Source: Morella rubra
Lineage: Eukaryota > Streptophyta > Magnoliopsida > Fagales > Myricaceae
Assembly: GCA_003952965.2 (NCBI GenBank)
Contig: CM025849.1
Span: 23,963,587-24,027,586, forward strand
Length of the DNA stretch: 64,000 nucleotides
Direction of reading: 5' to 3'
The notes beneath the pieces were generated by a model that was not told where the DNA came from, did not search any database, and saw only the letters and a program-made list of their open reading frames with translations. The position numbers and the translations under genes are program-made. Positions within the stretch are counted from its first letter, which is position 1. Each line of letters opens with the position of its first letter. This document shows, in pieces, positions 22,634-33,379 of the stretch.

Positions 22634-24470
22634 TGATGCTATTAAAAATGAGTCTGGGGAATGGTTACATGAGCGGGATGTGTTTGGATGTCATATTGTA
22701 CATCATTTTAAAAATCTGTTCTCCAGGAGTAATGACAGCTTTCCGCGGGGCCTTCACGGCTTGATACCAGCGCTGATTAATGAGGCAGACAATGTTACGT
22801 TGTGCACATTGCCTGATGACTTGGAGATTTGGCATGAGGTTAGGAGTTTTGGCCCAACCAAAGCTCCAGGGCCGGACGGGTTTACTGCTACCTTTTATCA
22901 AAAGTATTGGCAGGTTGTGAAGCATGATGTGGTGAAGATGGTTCGCAGTTTTTTTGAGAATGGGTACTTATTTTGCCAACTGAATCTTTCCAATATAGTA
23001 TTAATTCCGAATGGTGAGAGTCCAAATACGATAGGCCAATATGGACCCATCAGATTATGTAATATGTCCTAAAAGATCATTTCGAAGATTTTAGCTAGCA
23101 GATTAAGGAAAGTGCTCCCCAAGCTTATATCGGGTAATCAAAATGCCTTTGTGCCCAACCACAACATACAGGAAAATATCATATTGGTGCATGAGCTGAT
23201 GTGTACTCTCAAGAGGAAGCAAGGACGTGGTGGTCTCATGGCCGCCAAAATTGATATGGAGAAAGCCCTATGATAAGGTGGATTGGAGTTTCCTGATGGA
23301 GATCATGCGGTGCTTTGGATTTGCAGCCCGATGGCATAATTGGATCTTTCAATGCATTTCAACGGTCTCCTTTTCGGTGCTTCTTAACGGGGACTACATA
23401 TGGATTTTTCAAGCCAAGACGAGGTCTTTGTCAAGGAGATCCCTTATCTCCTTTCCTCTTTGTCCTTATCACGGAAGTGTTAACACGGCTATTAAAGAAA
23501 GAGGAGGCAATGAATAGGATCCATGGCATTTGTATTGCACGGACTGCGCCACCTATAACTCATTTATTATTGGCTTAATTGCACATAGGGCCCCTAAGGT
23601 ATACAAAGGTTACAAATGTCAGCCCCTTCGATTATAACGTTTTCTTAACAAATAGAAAGCCCACCTGAGGGTAGACAAGTCAAATGAGGCCCATGATTTG
23701 TTCATTTCTCATCAGTTCTCGTTAACTGTCATTGCAATAATTAAGGCTTTAAAATTAACGTCTAAGCTGGAATTAGAAAGCAACACCACTCACCTATCTA
23801 ATTAAAAGCTTTCACGTCCGATATCTAGTGCTAGGTGGCTCTAATTAGCTCACCGGCTGCAACAAAAACAACTTAACCGACTGACTTCTGTCTCCATTCT
23901 CTCCTACATCATGTCACCTTGCAGGGCATGTGAATGTTTTCTTGCTTATGTGATTGTGAGGCGTTTTCTGTCGTTAATGGAATTAATCAACAGCGGAGGG
24001 GACTCGGAATGAATACGGGACTAACTCGATTGACTTAACTCTACCTCATGATTCCTTCGTATACAAGATCATTTGCTTCTGCAACCTCCTTATTATTGCA
24101 GGGGCCTTGACAATACAGCTTTTTTGCGGCAAATGGTTTTTCGTGGCAAAGGTCAAAAGGTCTTTTCATGTTTGCTAGCTGGTCGGGTCAGCTGATTAAT
24201 CACCAAAAGTCCTTTCTTCATTTTAGCAACAATATGGCTTCCGCAGACAAGGACAACCTGGCTTCCATGTTACGGTTGAATTGTAGCACTCACGGTGGTA
24301 ACTATTTGGGTCTCCCTTTGTGCATACCTAGATCAAGAAGCCAAGCTTGCAAGGATCTCAAAGAAAAGGTGACCAAGTGTACAGTGGAGTAGAAGGCGAA
24401 AACCTTGTCACAAGCCGGACACACAGTAATGATTCAAGCGGTAGTAGCAAAGGCGACTCCAGCTATAGGC
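22617..24470 (+). pseudogene. LINE reverse transcriptase, inverted 5' segment, interrupted
   Basis: The + strand encodes RRNSIDAIKNESGEW (linker), KAPGPDGFTATFYQKYW (RT start), KIDMEKAYDKVDW-like sequence across a frame shift near 23270, and LCQGDPLSPFLFVLI. It is then cut by an insertion (23573-24089) and resumes with WSGQLINHQKSFLHF, GNYLGLPL and TLSQAGHTVMIQAVV. Stops at 23070-23072 and after 23575, plus frame shifts, make it a pseudogene. The catalytic F/LADD box falls exactly at the insertion site. Similarity ends at about 24465, where another repeat begins. Confidence 0.8.
23573..24089. mobile_element. 517-bp insertion in LINE, 9-bp target duplication
   Basis: TTATTATTG occurs at 23564-23572 and 24090-24098, and the LINE RT reading is continuous across the excised segment. 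The insert begins GCTTAATTGCACATAGGGCC, a sequence type common at ends of small non-autonomous elements, but I see no convincing inverted partner at its right end. A 9-bp duplication suggests a Mutator-like origin. Confidence 0.65.
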
Positions 24471-24610
24471 AGGGTAGGCGGTTGCCTAAGGCCCCCAAAT
24501 TAGGGAGGCCCCCAATTAAAAATTTTCTTTAATAGGTATATTTAAAAAATATTTAATAGTGATAAGGCCTCAAAATTTAACTTAAAGCTATTCTAAGTAG
24601 GAATATTTAA
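24471..24610. repeat. Repeat fragment related to 7850-7970
   Basis: GCCTAAGGCCCCCAAATTAGG followed by AATTAAAAATTTTCTTTAAT repeats the motif seen at 7850-7920 and, inverted, at 8990-9040. It runs into the sequence gap. Confidence 0.4.
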
Positions 24611-25610
24611 NNNNNNNNNNNNNNNNNNNNNNNNNNNNNNNNNNNNNNNNNNNNNNNNNNNNNNNNNNNNNNNNNNNNNNNNNNNNNNNNNNNNNNNNNN
24701 NNNNNNNNNNNNNNNNNNNNNNNNNNNNNNNNNNNNNNNNNNNNNNNNNNNNNNNNNNNNNNNNNNNNNNNNNNNNNNNNNNNNNNNNNNNNNNNNNNNN
24801 NNNNNNNNNNNNNNNNNNNNNNNNNNNNNNNNNNNNNNNNNNNNNNNNNNNNNNNNNNNNNNNNNNNNNNNNNNNNNNNNNNNNNNNNNNNNNNNNNNNN
24901 NNNNNNNNNNNNNNNNNNNNNNNNNNNNNNNNNNNNNNNNNNNNNNNNNNNNNNNNNNNNNNNNNNNNNNNNNNNNNNNNNNNNNNNNNNNNNNNNNNNN
25001 NNNNNNNNNNNNNNNNNNNNNNNNNNNNNNNNNNNNNNNNNNNNNNNNNNNNNNNNNNNNNNNNNNNNNNNNNNNNNNNNNNNNNNNNNNNNNNNNNNNN
25101 NNNNNNNNNNNNNNNNNNNNNNNNNNNNNNNNNNNNNNNNNNNNNNNNNNNNNNNNNNNNNNNNNNNNNNNNNNNNNNNNNNNNNNNNNNNNNNNNNNNN
25201 NNNNNNNNNNNNNNNNNNNNNNNNNNNNNNNNNNNNNNNNNNNNNNNNNNNNNNNNNNNNNNNNNNNNNNNNNNNNNNNNNNNNNNNNNNNNNNNNNNNN
25301 NNNNNNNNNNNNNNNNNNNNNNNNNNNNNNNNNNNNNNNNNNNNNNNNNNNNNNNNNNNNNNNNNNNNNNNNNNNNNNNNNNNNNNNNNNNNNNNNNNNN
25401 NNNNNNNNNNNNNNNNNNNNNNNNNNNNNNNNNNNNNNNNNNNNNNNNNNNNNNNNNNNNNNNNNNNNNNNNNNNNNNNNNNNNNNNNNNNNNNNNNNNN
25501 NNNNNNNNNNNNNNNNNNNNNNNNNNNNNNNNNNNNNNNNNNNNNNNNNNNNNNNNNNNNNNNNNNNNNNNNNNNNNNNNNNNNNNNNNNNNNNNNNNNN
25601 NNNNNNNNNN
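24611..25610. other. Assembly gap of 1000 N
   Basis: There are exactly 1000 undetermined bases, a scaffolding placeholder. The true distance and content are unknown. Open frames through it are artefacts. Confidence 0.99.
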
Positions 25611-26476
25611 CATACATCGATTCCCTTTGCACCCGTTATCAAATGCAGCAAAATTCCCTCTTAGTTCAGACGTATCTCATTTCTCAAGCTCAGACAAGGA
25701 GTGAGCTAAAGTCTTCAAGACCTACAACAGTTTTGTGCAATGATGTCAAAAGGCATTTTTATATTCTCTCAACCTTGTTTGGATCCAAAACAATCGTTTT
25801 TGGCGTCATCTAAATACCCTATATTGTAAACATTGGGATATTACACACAAACATTTAAATTTTGCCGCGTCAATATAGGCTGTGTTTGGATGGACAAAAA
25901 GTTTTCTAGTAATTTTTGTTGTTGTTGGAGGTAGTGCAGATTTTCTTGAAATTGGTGAAAAGGTTGTTGAAGTTTGTAAAAATGTATTGGAGTTGGTTAA
26001 AAAGTTTTTTTTAAAGACATACAAACATAGGCTAACTTAGATAAAAATAATTTAAACAAGTATTACACATCCTGGTTGGAGAGATAGAGTTCGACCCTTC
26101 TCACCCGTGCTCTTCAGCAATTAATTTTCCAAAAAAAAGGACCAGATCATTCCATTGTTCTGCGTCGTAGGTCTCATCTCAAGTCCGGATCCCAAATCTA
26201 TTTACAATGACCAACTGATCTGGTTCAATTCTTTAATGGGTCAAAACAGTGATGGGCTTTGCGGGCTAATTGGACCTCTCCCTTGATCCAATCATGGGGT
26301 TGAATTCTGTTGATATGTCTATGACCCAATGCCTAGGCAAACCCAAAAATACCAAAACATGGGCCAAGTCATAGCAAACCCCACAGGCAGGGTTAATTCC
26401 TTTAAAAAATTTTGATTGACCCATTCAAAAGACACAAGGCCTACTTTAAGACAAATTAACCACTGGACCTTCTTAT
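25611..26476. repeat. No gene; half-MITE at about 25875-26030
   Basis: GGCTGTGTTTGGATGGAC (25876) opens a stretch (GTTGTTGGAG..., GGTGAAAAGGTTGTTG) that matches the left half of the element at 27770. The right half is not seen. Nothing else is recognised up to the solo LTR. Confidence 0.4.
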
Positions 26477-27653
26477 TGTTGGCTTTTGTTCACAATCGAT
26501 ATTTTGATGATTTCAATAAATGGATTAAGTTTACAAAATAGACATCTTCAAAGACAAAGACATTTTTATCAAAGAGCCAAAGACAAAAAGATTGAAGATC
26601 AAGAAGATGCAAGGAGCTCAAAAGTGAAGATTCAAGACCATAGGGTATAACCTTGTAACTCTTAGTTTCACTTTTGACAAAGATTTGAATCACACACTTG
26701 CATATTTTTCAAACCGTGCATAATCTTCTTATCACATGTTTGACAACCAAAATGCGCTTTAAATGTTTTCAAATCATCCCTATATAAACTCCCAAGCCTT
26801 GGTTATACTTTTGGGAAGTTGGTTTTTGAAGTGAGATTTCAAAAACGTCAAAAATGGGCTTTTTAATTGTAGCAGTCTATGAAAATAATTTGTAGCGGTC
26901 GACCGCTACATGAAGCGGATGATGAGACAAAATTTGACAGCATTCAAATTTTATGACCATTGAGCAACGGCTAGTTGAAGCGCGATAACGATAAAATGAA
27001 CGTATAACCTCTCAAAACAGAAGAATTACATATCATTTTAATGTCTCAAAACAAGAGAGAATGACCACATAATTTTATAGCTTGAAATATAAATCTTCTT
27101 ATTCCATATTTCTCATATCAATTCACACAAAATACTTTCTTATCATTGTCTTGTGTGAATTAAAGAGATAAAAATTTTTTTCATATCCACTCTTTGAGAG
27201 AGTTTATTCTTGTATCTTCCTATCCAAAAGTGATTCCTTTAGTGAGGTTGTTCACTAAAGAAGAAGCTTAGAGTATATCTCAAGCTTGGTTGGGTTGTGA
27301 GTGGTGAGCCCGAAAATCACTTGGGGTTTGAGTGTTGAGCCCGGGAAAGCACTTGTAAGGTTCTCTAGCACCGAGAAGCTAGAGTGTACACTATTTGGAA
27401 GATAATGGAAAAACCTCAAGGCTCGGTAAAGGAGCTTGAGGGGTGGATGTAGGTGGGTTTGTTGAACCACCTAAAAATCACATGTGTTTGCTTCTCAATC
27501 CCTACTCTTTACATTTAGCATTATTTACTTGTTACTTCAATATACTTGTGCTAAATTAGTCTTTACTTTAAAATACGATTTTGGAGTTTATAATTGAAAA
27601 AGTTTGAAACCCAATTCACCCCCTTTTGGGTTGCCTTAATCATTGGACTTACA
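26477..27653 (+). mobile_element. Solo LTR, second family, target duplication CTTAT/CTTGT
   Basis: It starts TGTTGGCTTTTG and ends CATTGGACTTACA. The flanking pentamers are CTTAT (26472-26476) and CTTGT (27654-27658), one mismatch apart. It contains the 'CACTTGTAAGGTTCTCTAGCACCGAGAAGC' type promoter-proximal text, written here only in part. The family is present inverted and truncated at 30637-31207. ORFs inside are not genes. Confidence 0.75.
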
Positions 27654-27772
27654 CTTGTTTCACCAAAATAAATCCCAAATAATTTTTAACAAATAAATTG
27701 AGCCGGTCTGCTTTGAAAACAAGCATATGCCCAATGCCTTTTCATTTGAACAAAAACATTTTGGCAGTAATA

Positions 27773-27994
27773 AGGCTGAGTTTGGATGGGTAAAAAAAAT
27801 TTCTGGTGAAATTGTTTTGTTTAAGTAGTGTAGATTTTGTTGGGATTGGTGAAAAAGTTGTTGGAGTTCATAAAAAAGTAGTTGGATTTTGTAAAAAGTT
27901 ATTAGAGTTAGTGAAAAAGTGTAGTGAAATTTTTTAAAAAAAATTCCAACAGAATCTACACTACTTTCAATTTTTGCTCGACCAAACTCAGCCA
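27773..27994. mobile_element. MITE with GGCTGAGTTTGG inverted ends
   Basis: The left end GGCTGAGTTTGGATGGG pairs with GACCAAACTCAGCC at the right. The interior consists of GGTGAAAAAGTTGTTGGAG-type near repeats. There is no ORF. A target duplication was not confirmed. Confidence 0.55.
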
Positions 27995-28380
27995 TTGATA
28001 TAGGCTAAATTATTTGATCAAATTTTTTTTGAATTTCAACCAAGGCCTAATAGTTGTTTGAAAAAAAAAAAGATTAGATCGCATTTACAGATCTGAAACC
28101 TTACCCATAAGCCTTTTCTTTTCATCCGAATTTCTCTTTCACATTTTCCGCCGCAAAGAGCATTTTACTGCCATTCTCTTTGCTTCTACTATAGCCGCCA
28201 AATGTATAGCTCATTTTCCAACGACCCCACTATTGCAGCAGCCTCACTTAGTTGGCATGTAGAGCCGCTGCCCAGATCGTTTAAGCATGGCACAATGCTG
28301 CGTGGCAGACTCTTTGGTGTACCTTGCCGTTGCCACGACTCTTCTTGCAGTGCTTGTGGTGGCCATGACAATGTGTGAAC
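27995..28380. other. No gene recognised
   Basis: A short stretch before the next LTR. It has a modest GC rise at 28140-28370 but only a 60-codon frame without family features. Confidence 0.4.
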
Positions 28381-29400
28381 TGTTAGAAATGTGTTATCAA
28401 AATCAGTTGTCTAAAATAATTATGAGATAATTATTTAATTATTTATTACATGTTTATATTTAATTATAAGTATTATGTTGTGGCACAAGATGTTATACAT
28501 GACATTGTAGAAAAGTCATACCAATGATTAATGAATCAAAGACAGAGAATATGATTATTCAGTTTCTTGTTCACTTAACAGTTGTTCTAAACTGAAGTAC
28601 ATTTTTATGTTCATATAGTTCTAGACACGTTTGGCCTCTATTAAATAGAATGATGGACTCTTTCATTGATGGTGAGAAAGTATTCAACACAACATTGGGT
28701 CTTGTGCATGATAAATAGGTATGTATAAGACTCGAATATAAATCACTAGCTCATGGGATTTTGTGAAAATACATTTCAAAGTTTATATATATATATATTT
28801 TTGTGAAATTGTTTTGAAAACAGTATGAGAGTCCAATGTGTTAGAGATTGGAATTAAGAATTACATGAGCTAGAAATTTAATGAGTGAAATTATTCGATC
28901 TTATTGGCTCATATATATAGGATGGTGGAAGGATAAGTAAGCAAATAATTGTTAGCAACAGAGATTTCATAAATCAATATCATCTTCTCGAGGGTCAATT
29001 ATAATATGTTGATAGACATTATTGCAATTAGTAGAAGCCCAAAATTCAAAATAAAAAATATAAGGAAAATAATGAAAAATAATTTTTCATGTGATACTAC
29101 AGCTAAGATCTGAGATCCCTAATAATCCCTCACCATATCACAACTAAGGCTTTTATTCAAAGATTAACTATAACATAGTTAGTCTGGTTGGCCATCATAA
29201 CTTTGACAATAAACCCTGTGAGGTATGGAAAAGAAAGAGGCAAAATTTGGCCTTCTTAATTTTAAAATCAAGAAGACTCAAGATTGTGAGATCGGCATGA
29301 ACTGAAGATTAAAAAATATTCAGAGGACTAGATGAAGAAGATTATTATTCTCGAAGATCGAAGATGTTCATCTGAGAATCAGTCGGTAAATTTTTCTGCA
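28381..29400 (+). mobile_element. Copia-type LTR remnant
   Basis: It starts TGTTAGAAATGTG. The interior matches the LTR at 33149-31855 in reverse complement (for example ACATTGTAGAAAAGTCATACC; GAGTCCAATGTGTTAGAG). It is internally shortened. The right border is not clear. Confidence 0.6.
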
Positions 29401-29623
29401 AGTCAAACTTTCATGAACACCACCCTTGTGCACATAACGTAAACGCTCAATGTTGTCCCATATGCTGTCCTATGTGAGCTCAATGCAAAAGCATCCATCC
29501 ACAAGATTTTTTGCAAAACAGAAACACGCAGACAATTCAAGAAATCAAAATTCACAACCAAGAATTAATTTTCTTTTCAAAAGAAAATTGCACGAGAACA
29601 ATTTAACTCAGCTCTAGTAGCGA

Positions 29624-30000
29624 TGTTAGCAATATTTATTTAAATACATAAAATAAATTCTCATAAAATAATTTACATAGTTGAAGGATTTTCAGTATAC
29701 CTAACTTATACCAAAATACGGATCATCGGTTGTTCCACGTACTTTAATCTAGAATTCACTATCACTTTGAGCCTGATGGTGGACCGCACTAGGAGAGTGT
29801 CGACTAAAATTTCACAACCTAAGAGCCTTAATAGAACTAATAATTAAGAGAGATTTAGAGAGAATTCTATTCTACAAATTCCAATACCACCTCCACTCAT
29901 CTTATCAGCCATTGAAGAGTTCACACAACTTCATATTCTACATAAGTTATGAGAAGTTTTGAAAAGTTTCACAGGAAACCTTGTCTTTCTTTTAACGCTC
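29624..30000 (-). mobile_element. LTR end, minus orientation, with degenerate primer-binding site
   Basis: The minus strand ends ...AATATTGCTAACA at 29624, followed by TCGCTACTAGAGC, a decayed version of the initiator-methionine primer-binding site TGGTATCAGAGC. The same LTR end lies on the + strand at about 48420-48682. Internal sequence of the element is then 29410-29610. Confidence 0.55.
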
Positions 30001-30636
30001 GTTTTCTCTGGTCTAAAGGTTTATTTTGTTTGCGGAAAATCTCTATGGTGGTCTTATGTTCATGCTTTAGAGGCTCGTGACACATGAGTCCCCGTTTTGC
30101 TCAGAGCACTGATCGGTGACAATTAGACAGTAGGGGATGAGTTACACAAAATAGTTTTTTAGGCCAATAGATTTTTTTTCCCCACTGATTTTGGGGCTGG
30201 GGCTCCGTACCTGGATCCAATTCTCTAATTAATGATGGAGTAGATATTAATACCTATAAAGGAGAAAGAAGGTAATCTGAATAGGATTGCTAAAATAATG
30301 TCGCTCTTGGAGTTGAGCGTCAAGAGTGTTTTCAGCCCATAGAGGGCCTGGTGTGTGGAGACATAGAAGAAGGTAGATTATTGCAACAAGACCGGTTCCT
30401 CGGGTTCTAGGGATAACTGATTCATCAGAAATTCTTGAAGTGATGGAACCTTTTATTTCTGCCAACGTCATTTAGAAGGTCCTCTTGATTATCTTCAAGA
30501 GGCTTTTCCTCACCCACTCTTCCACTTGACTTCCTGCAAATGGTGAAAAAACGATATGTTGTTAGAACATTCAAAGAAAGCAACAAAGTTCCTTGAGCAC
30601 TATATATATATTAGCATGCTTATAGCTTGAAAATGG
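30001..30636. other. No gene recognised
   Basis: There is no domain or repeat I can name. A 74-codon minus-strand frame (30471-30247) shows no family features. Confidence 0.4.
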
Positions 30637-31207
30637 TGTGAGTCCAAGGATAAAGGCAACCCAAGAGAGGGGGGGAGTGAATTGGGTTTCCAATCTTTTT
30701 CACTTTTAACCCCAAAATCGTGTTTGCAAAGTAAAGACTAATTTAGCACAAGTATATAGATGCGATAAGAGAATAAGTGCTAAATGTAAAGAGTAGGATA
30801 GAGAAGCAAACACGTGATTTTTAAGTGGTTTGGCAAACCCCTACATCCACCCTCAAGCTCCTTTATTCGAGCCTTGAGGTTTTCCAATATCTTCAAATAG
30901 TGTACACTCTAGCTTCCGGGTGCTAGAGAATCGTACAAGTGTTTTCCCGAGCTCAACACTCACAACCCAAGTGATTTTTCGAGCGCACCACTCAAACCTA
31001 AGCAAGCTTGAGATATACCCTCTCTAAGCTTCTTCTTTAGTGAACAACCTCACCAAAGGAATCGCCTCTCTTGGATAAAAAGATACAAGAACAAACTCTC
31101 TCAAAGAGTGGATATATGAAAATTGAAAGCTCTATCTCTTTGATTCACACAATGACAAGGATGTGAAAATGTAATTTGTGTGAATGATATGAGAAATATG
31201 GAATAAC
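30637..31207 (-). mobile_element. Truncated LTR, same family as 26477-27653
   Basis: It opens TGTGAGTCCAAGG and follows the reverse complement of the 26.5-kb LTR closely, as far as GAGAAATATGGAATAA (31192-31207). There the similarity stops abruptly and GC-rich sequence begins. Confidence 0.7.
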
Positions 31208-33149
31208 ACGTTCGGCCAGCCACAGGCGGACGCTGATAGGCCGTTCCAACGGTGGCCGCCGCGCGACTGGCTGGCGATTGGGGCTAAAAGACCCTCCCAC
31301 ACCCCTGTCTTACACGGGTGTGCTGGTGGTGGTCCACGGCCTTATGGCCACCGGACCTCCACCCTTTTCGGCCAGGGGGCTGCCCCAGTCACACTAGGTG
31401 CCTCTCTGGCCAGTGGTGCAGCGGCAGCCATCCCTTGCCACCGGCCACACTCTTGAGATGAAAAAGAAAACCCTTTTCTTTCTCTCAAAAACAACAATCA
31501 CAACAATTCAATTCGAATAGGCTTTTACCAATAGTATTGTCACAAAAAGAAACAATAACAGATCGAATTCAAACTATAATTATTCGATTATTCTCTTTCA
31601 CATAATTAACAAAACTATCACAGTATCTCATACTATAAAAAATTTATTTTTTTCATGTGGTTTCAAGCACGGCAAAAACTTGTGATAATTCTATAAAGCG
31701 TAAAAGGAAATAATACAGATCATTCATATCTCATGTGAATCAAATAGAGGAAAGAGAAAAGTTTTTTACGTGATTTCAAAAATCGTAAAAAGGCTAATTT
31801 TTCAATTGTGGATCTCAAGAGAATGAGGTTCAACTAACCTGGCTCTGATACCACTGAAAGTTTCAATTGCGGAAAATTAACTTACCAACTCTCTTTGTAG
31901 ATCCCGAGAATTCTTCGATAATCTTAGGTTCTTGTCAATCTCACAATCCCGAGATTCCACAATAGCAGCCCAAGCATTCTGTGCTCACAACTATCTTAGT
32001 GTTTTCTTTGAGTCTTGATGGCCAACTCTTCAAACTAACGATTAGTCAAATCAGGTTAGGCTATCTCATAGCTATCCTTATATATGAAAACCCTAGCTGT
32101 GATATACGTGTGATCGTTAGGGATCTCAGATCTCGACCGTAGGATCACATGAAAAACTCTTTTTCCATTAACTCTCTTATATTCTTTAATTCTGAACTTT
32201 GGGCTTCTATTAATTGTAATCATGTCCATCAACATATTACAATTCACCCCGAGAATTTGAGATTGATTTGTGAAATCCCTTTTGCTAACAATTTTTCGTT
32301 TATTTATCTTTCCACCACACTATATTCCATATGAACTAATAGGACCGGAATATTATCATTGATAAAGTCCCTAGCTCATATAATTCTTAATTTTATGATC
32401 TGTAACTCGTTGGAATCTCGAATTGTTTCCAAAATAATTTCACAAATAAATAAATATATATATTATATATTAATTTAGACAAAAAAATTTCACAAAATTC
32501 CTTTGGCCAGAGATTTCTTTTTCTTGAGTCCAACCCTATACAGATATACTTGAATATACTATCTCACAAAGAGACTGATGGATTCCTTATTGAGCATTTA
32601 TACAAACCCACTTTTTATGTACAAGACCCGACGTTGTCTGGAATATTTGACCTAGAAAGATCATCATCAAATGACTCGGTCAGAGTACAAGTACACAACA
32701 AGTAGATCCATATAAACCTCTCAGGTTTAAGGATACAATAAACCAATTGTGTTGAATACCTTCTCAACATCAATGATCACTTTCAGAAGGTATCCATATT
32801 TGATCTCGTTCAATGCATGTACTCTTACATTACATCCACTCGTTGCTTAAGGTCACCACCTCGATGACTGAGTATATCATCCTATTTAATAGAGGCACAA
32901 CGAGTGTAGACCTATTTACATAAATATGTACCTTGGTCTAGAACAAAATATCAAGTGTACAAGGAACCGAAAAATCATACTCCCCGCCTTTGATTCATTA
33001 ATCATTGGCATGACTTTTCTACAATGTCACTTAATAATAACTGTGTAACATTTTATGTTACAACATATTACCCAATATAATAAATATAAACACGTGGTAT
33101 CTAAATAACAATTATTTAGAATAATGATTTTTAGGGCATATTTCTTACG
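31208..33149 (-). mobile_element. 5' end of an LTR retrotransposon: LTR, primer-binding site and leader
   Basis: On the minus strand an LTR runs from about 33149 (GTAAGAAATATGCCC) to 31855 (...ACTTTCA). After one base comes TGGTATCAGAGCC (31853-31841), the primer-binding site complementary to initiator tRNA-Met. The leader continues to about 31208 and includes a GC-rich island at 31208-31460 that stands out from the AT-rich surroundings. No gag or pol follows; the element is cut at the junction with the truncated LTR at 31207. Confidence 0.75.
31841..31853 (-). promoter_or_regulatory. Primer-binding site (initiator tRNA-Met)
   Basis: TGGTATCAGAGCC on the minus strand, one base after the LTR end. 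Confidence 0.85.
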
Positions 33150-33379
33150 ATCCTTTTCATTTTTCATTTAAAAATCTAGGGCACCTTTACAACAAGATCA
33201 ATAAAGCATATTGGGGACCACACAAGTCTAGGAGATTGTAAATATAAAAAATATGGAGAGAAAAAAAACATGTGTCATCATTTACGTATATAACTCTTCC
33301 AAGAAGGACAATTCACCCCCTCTTTAGTTGTCACCTAGACTCACAATATCAATATTCGAACTAAAACAAAGCGCTACGT
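33150..33379 (+). repeat. LTR 3'-end fragment and junction DNA
   Basis: AATTCACCCCCTCTTTAG followed by GTCACCTAGACTCACA, ending at 33345, is the 3' end of the LTR family seen at 14293-15454. Only the last ~40 bp is recognisable. It may belong to the retroelement whose start lies at 35852, or be a separate remnant. Confidence 0.45.

Noticed and set aside
22665..22925. 86-codon minus-strand frame
   Set aside because: Antisense shadow of the LINE reverse transcriptase.
24588..25651. Three 340-350-codon open frames on the minus strand
   Set aside because: They run through the 1000-N gap; only a few real codons at the edges.
28189..28371. 60-codon minus-strand frame in a GC-richer patch
   Set aside because: No start context, family or splice signals.
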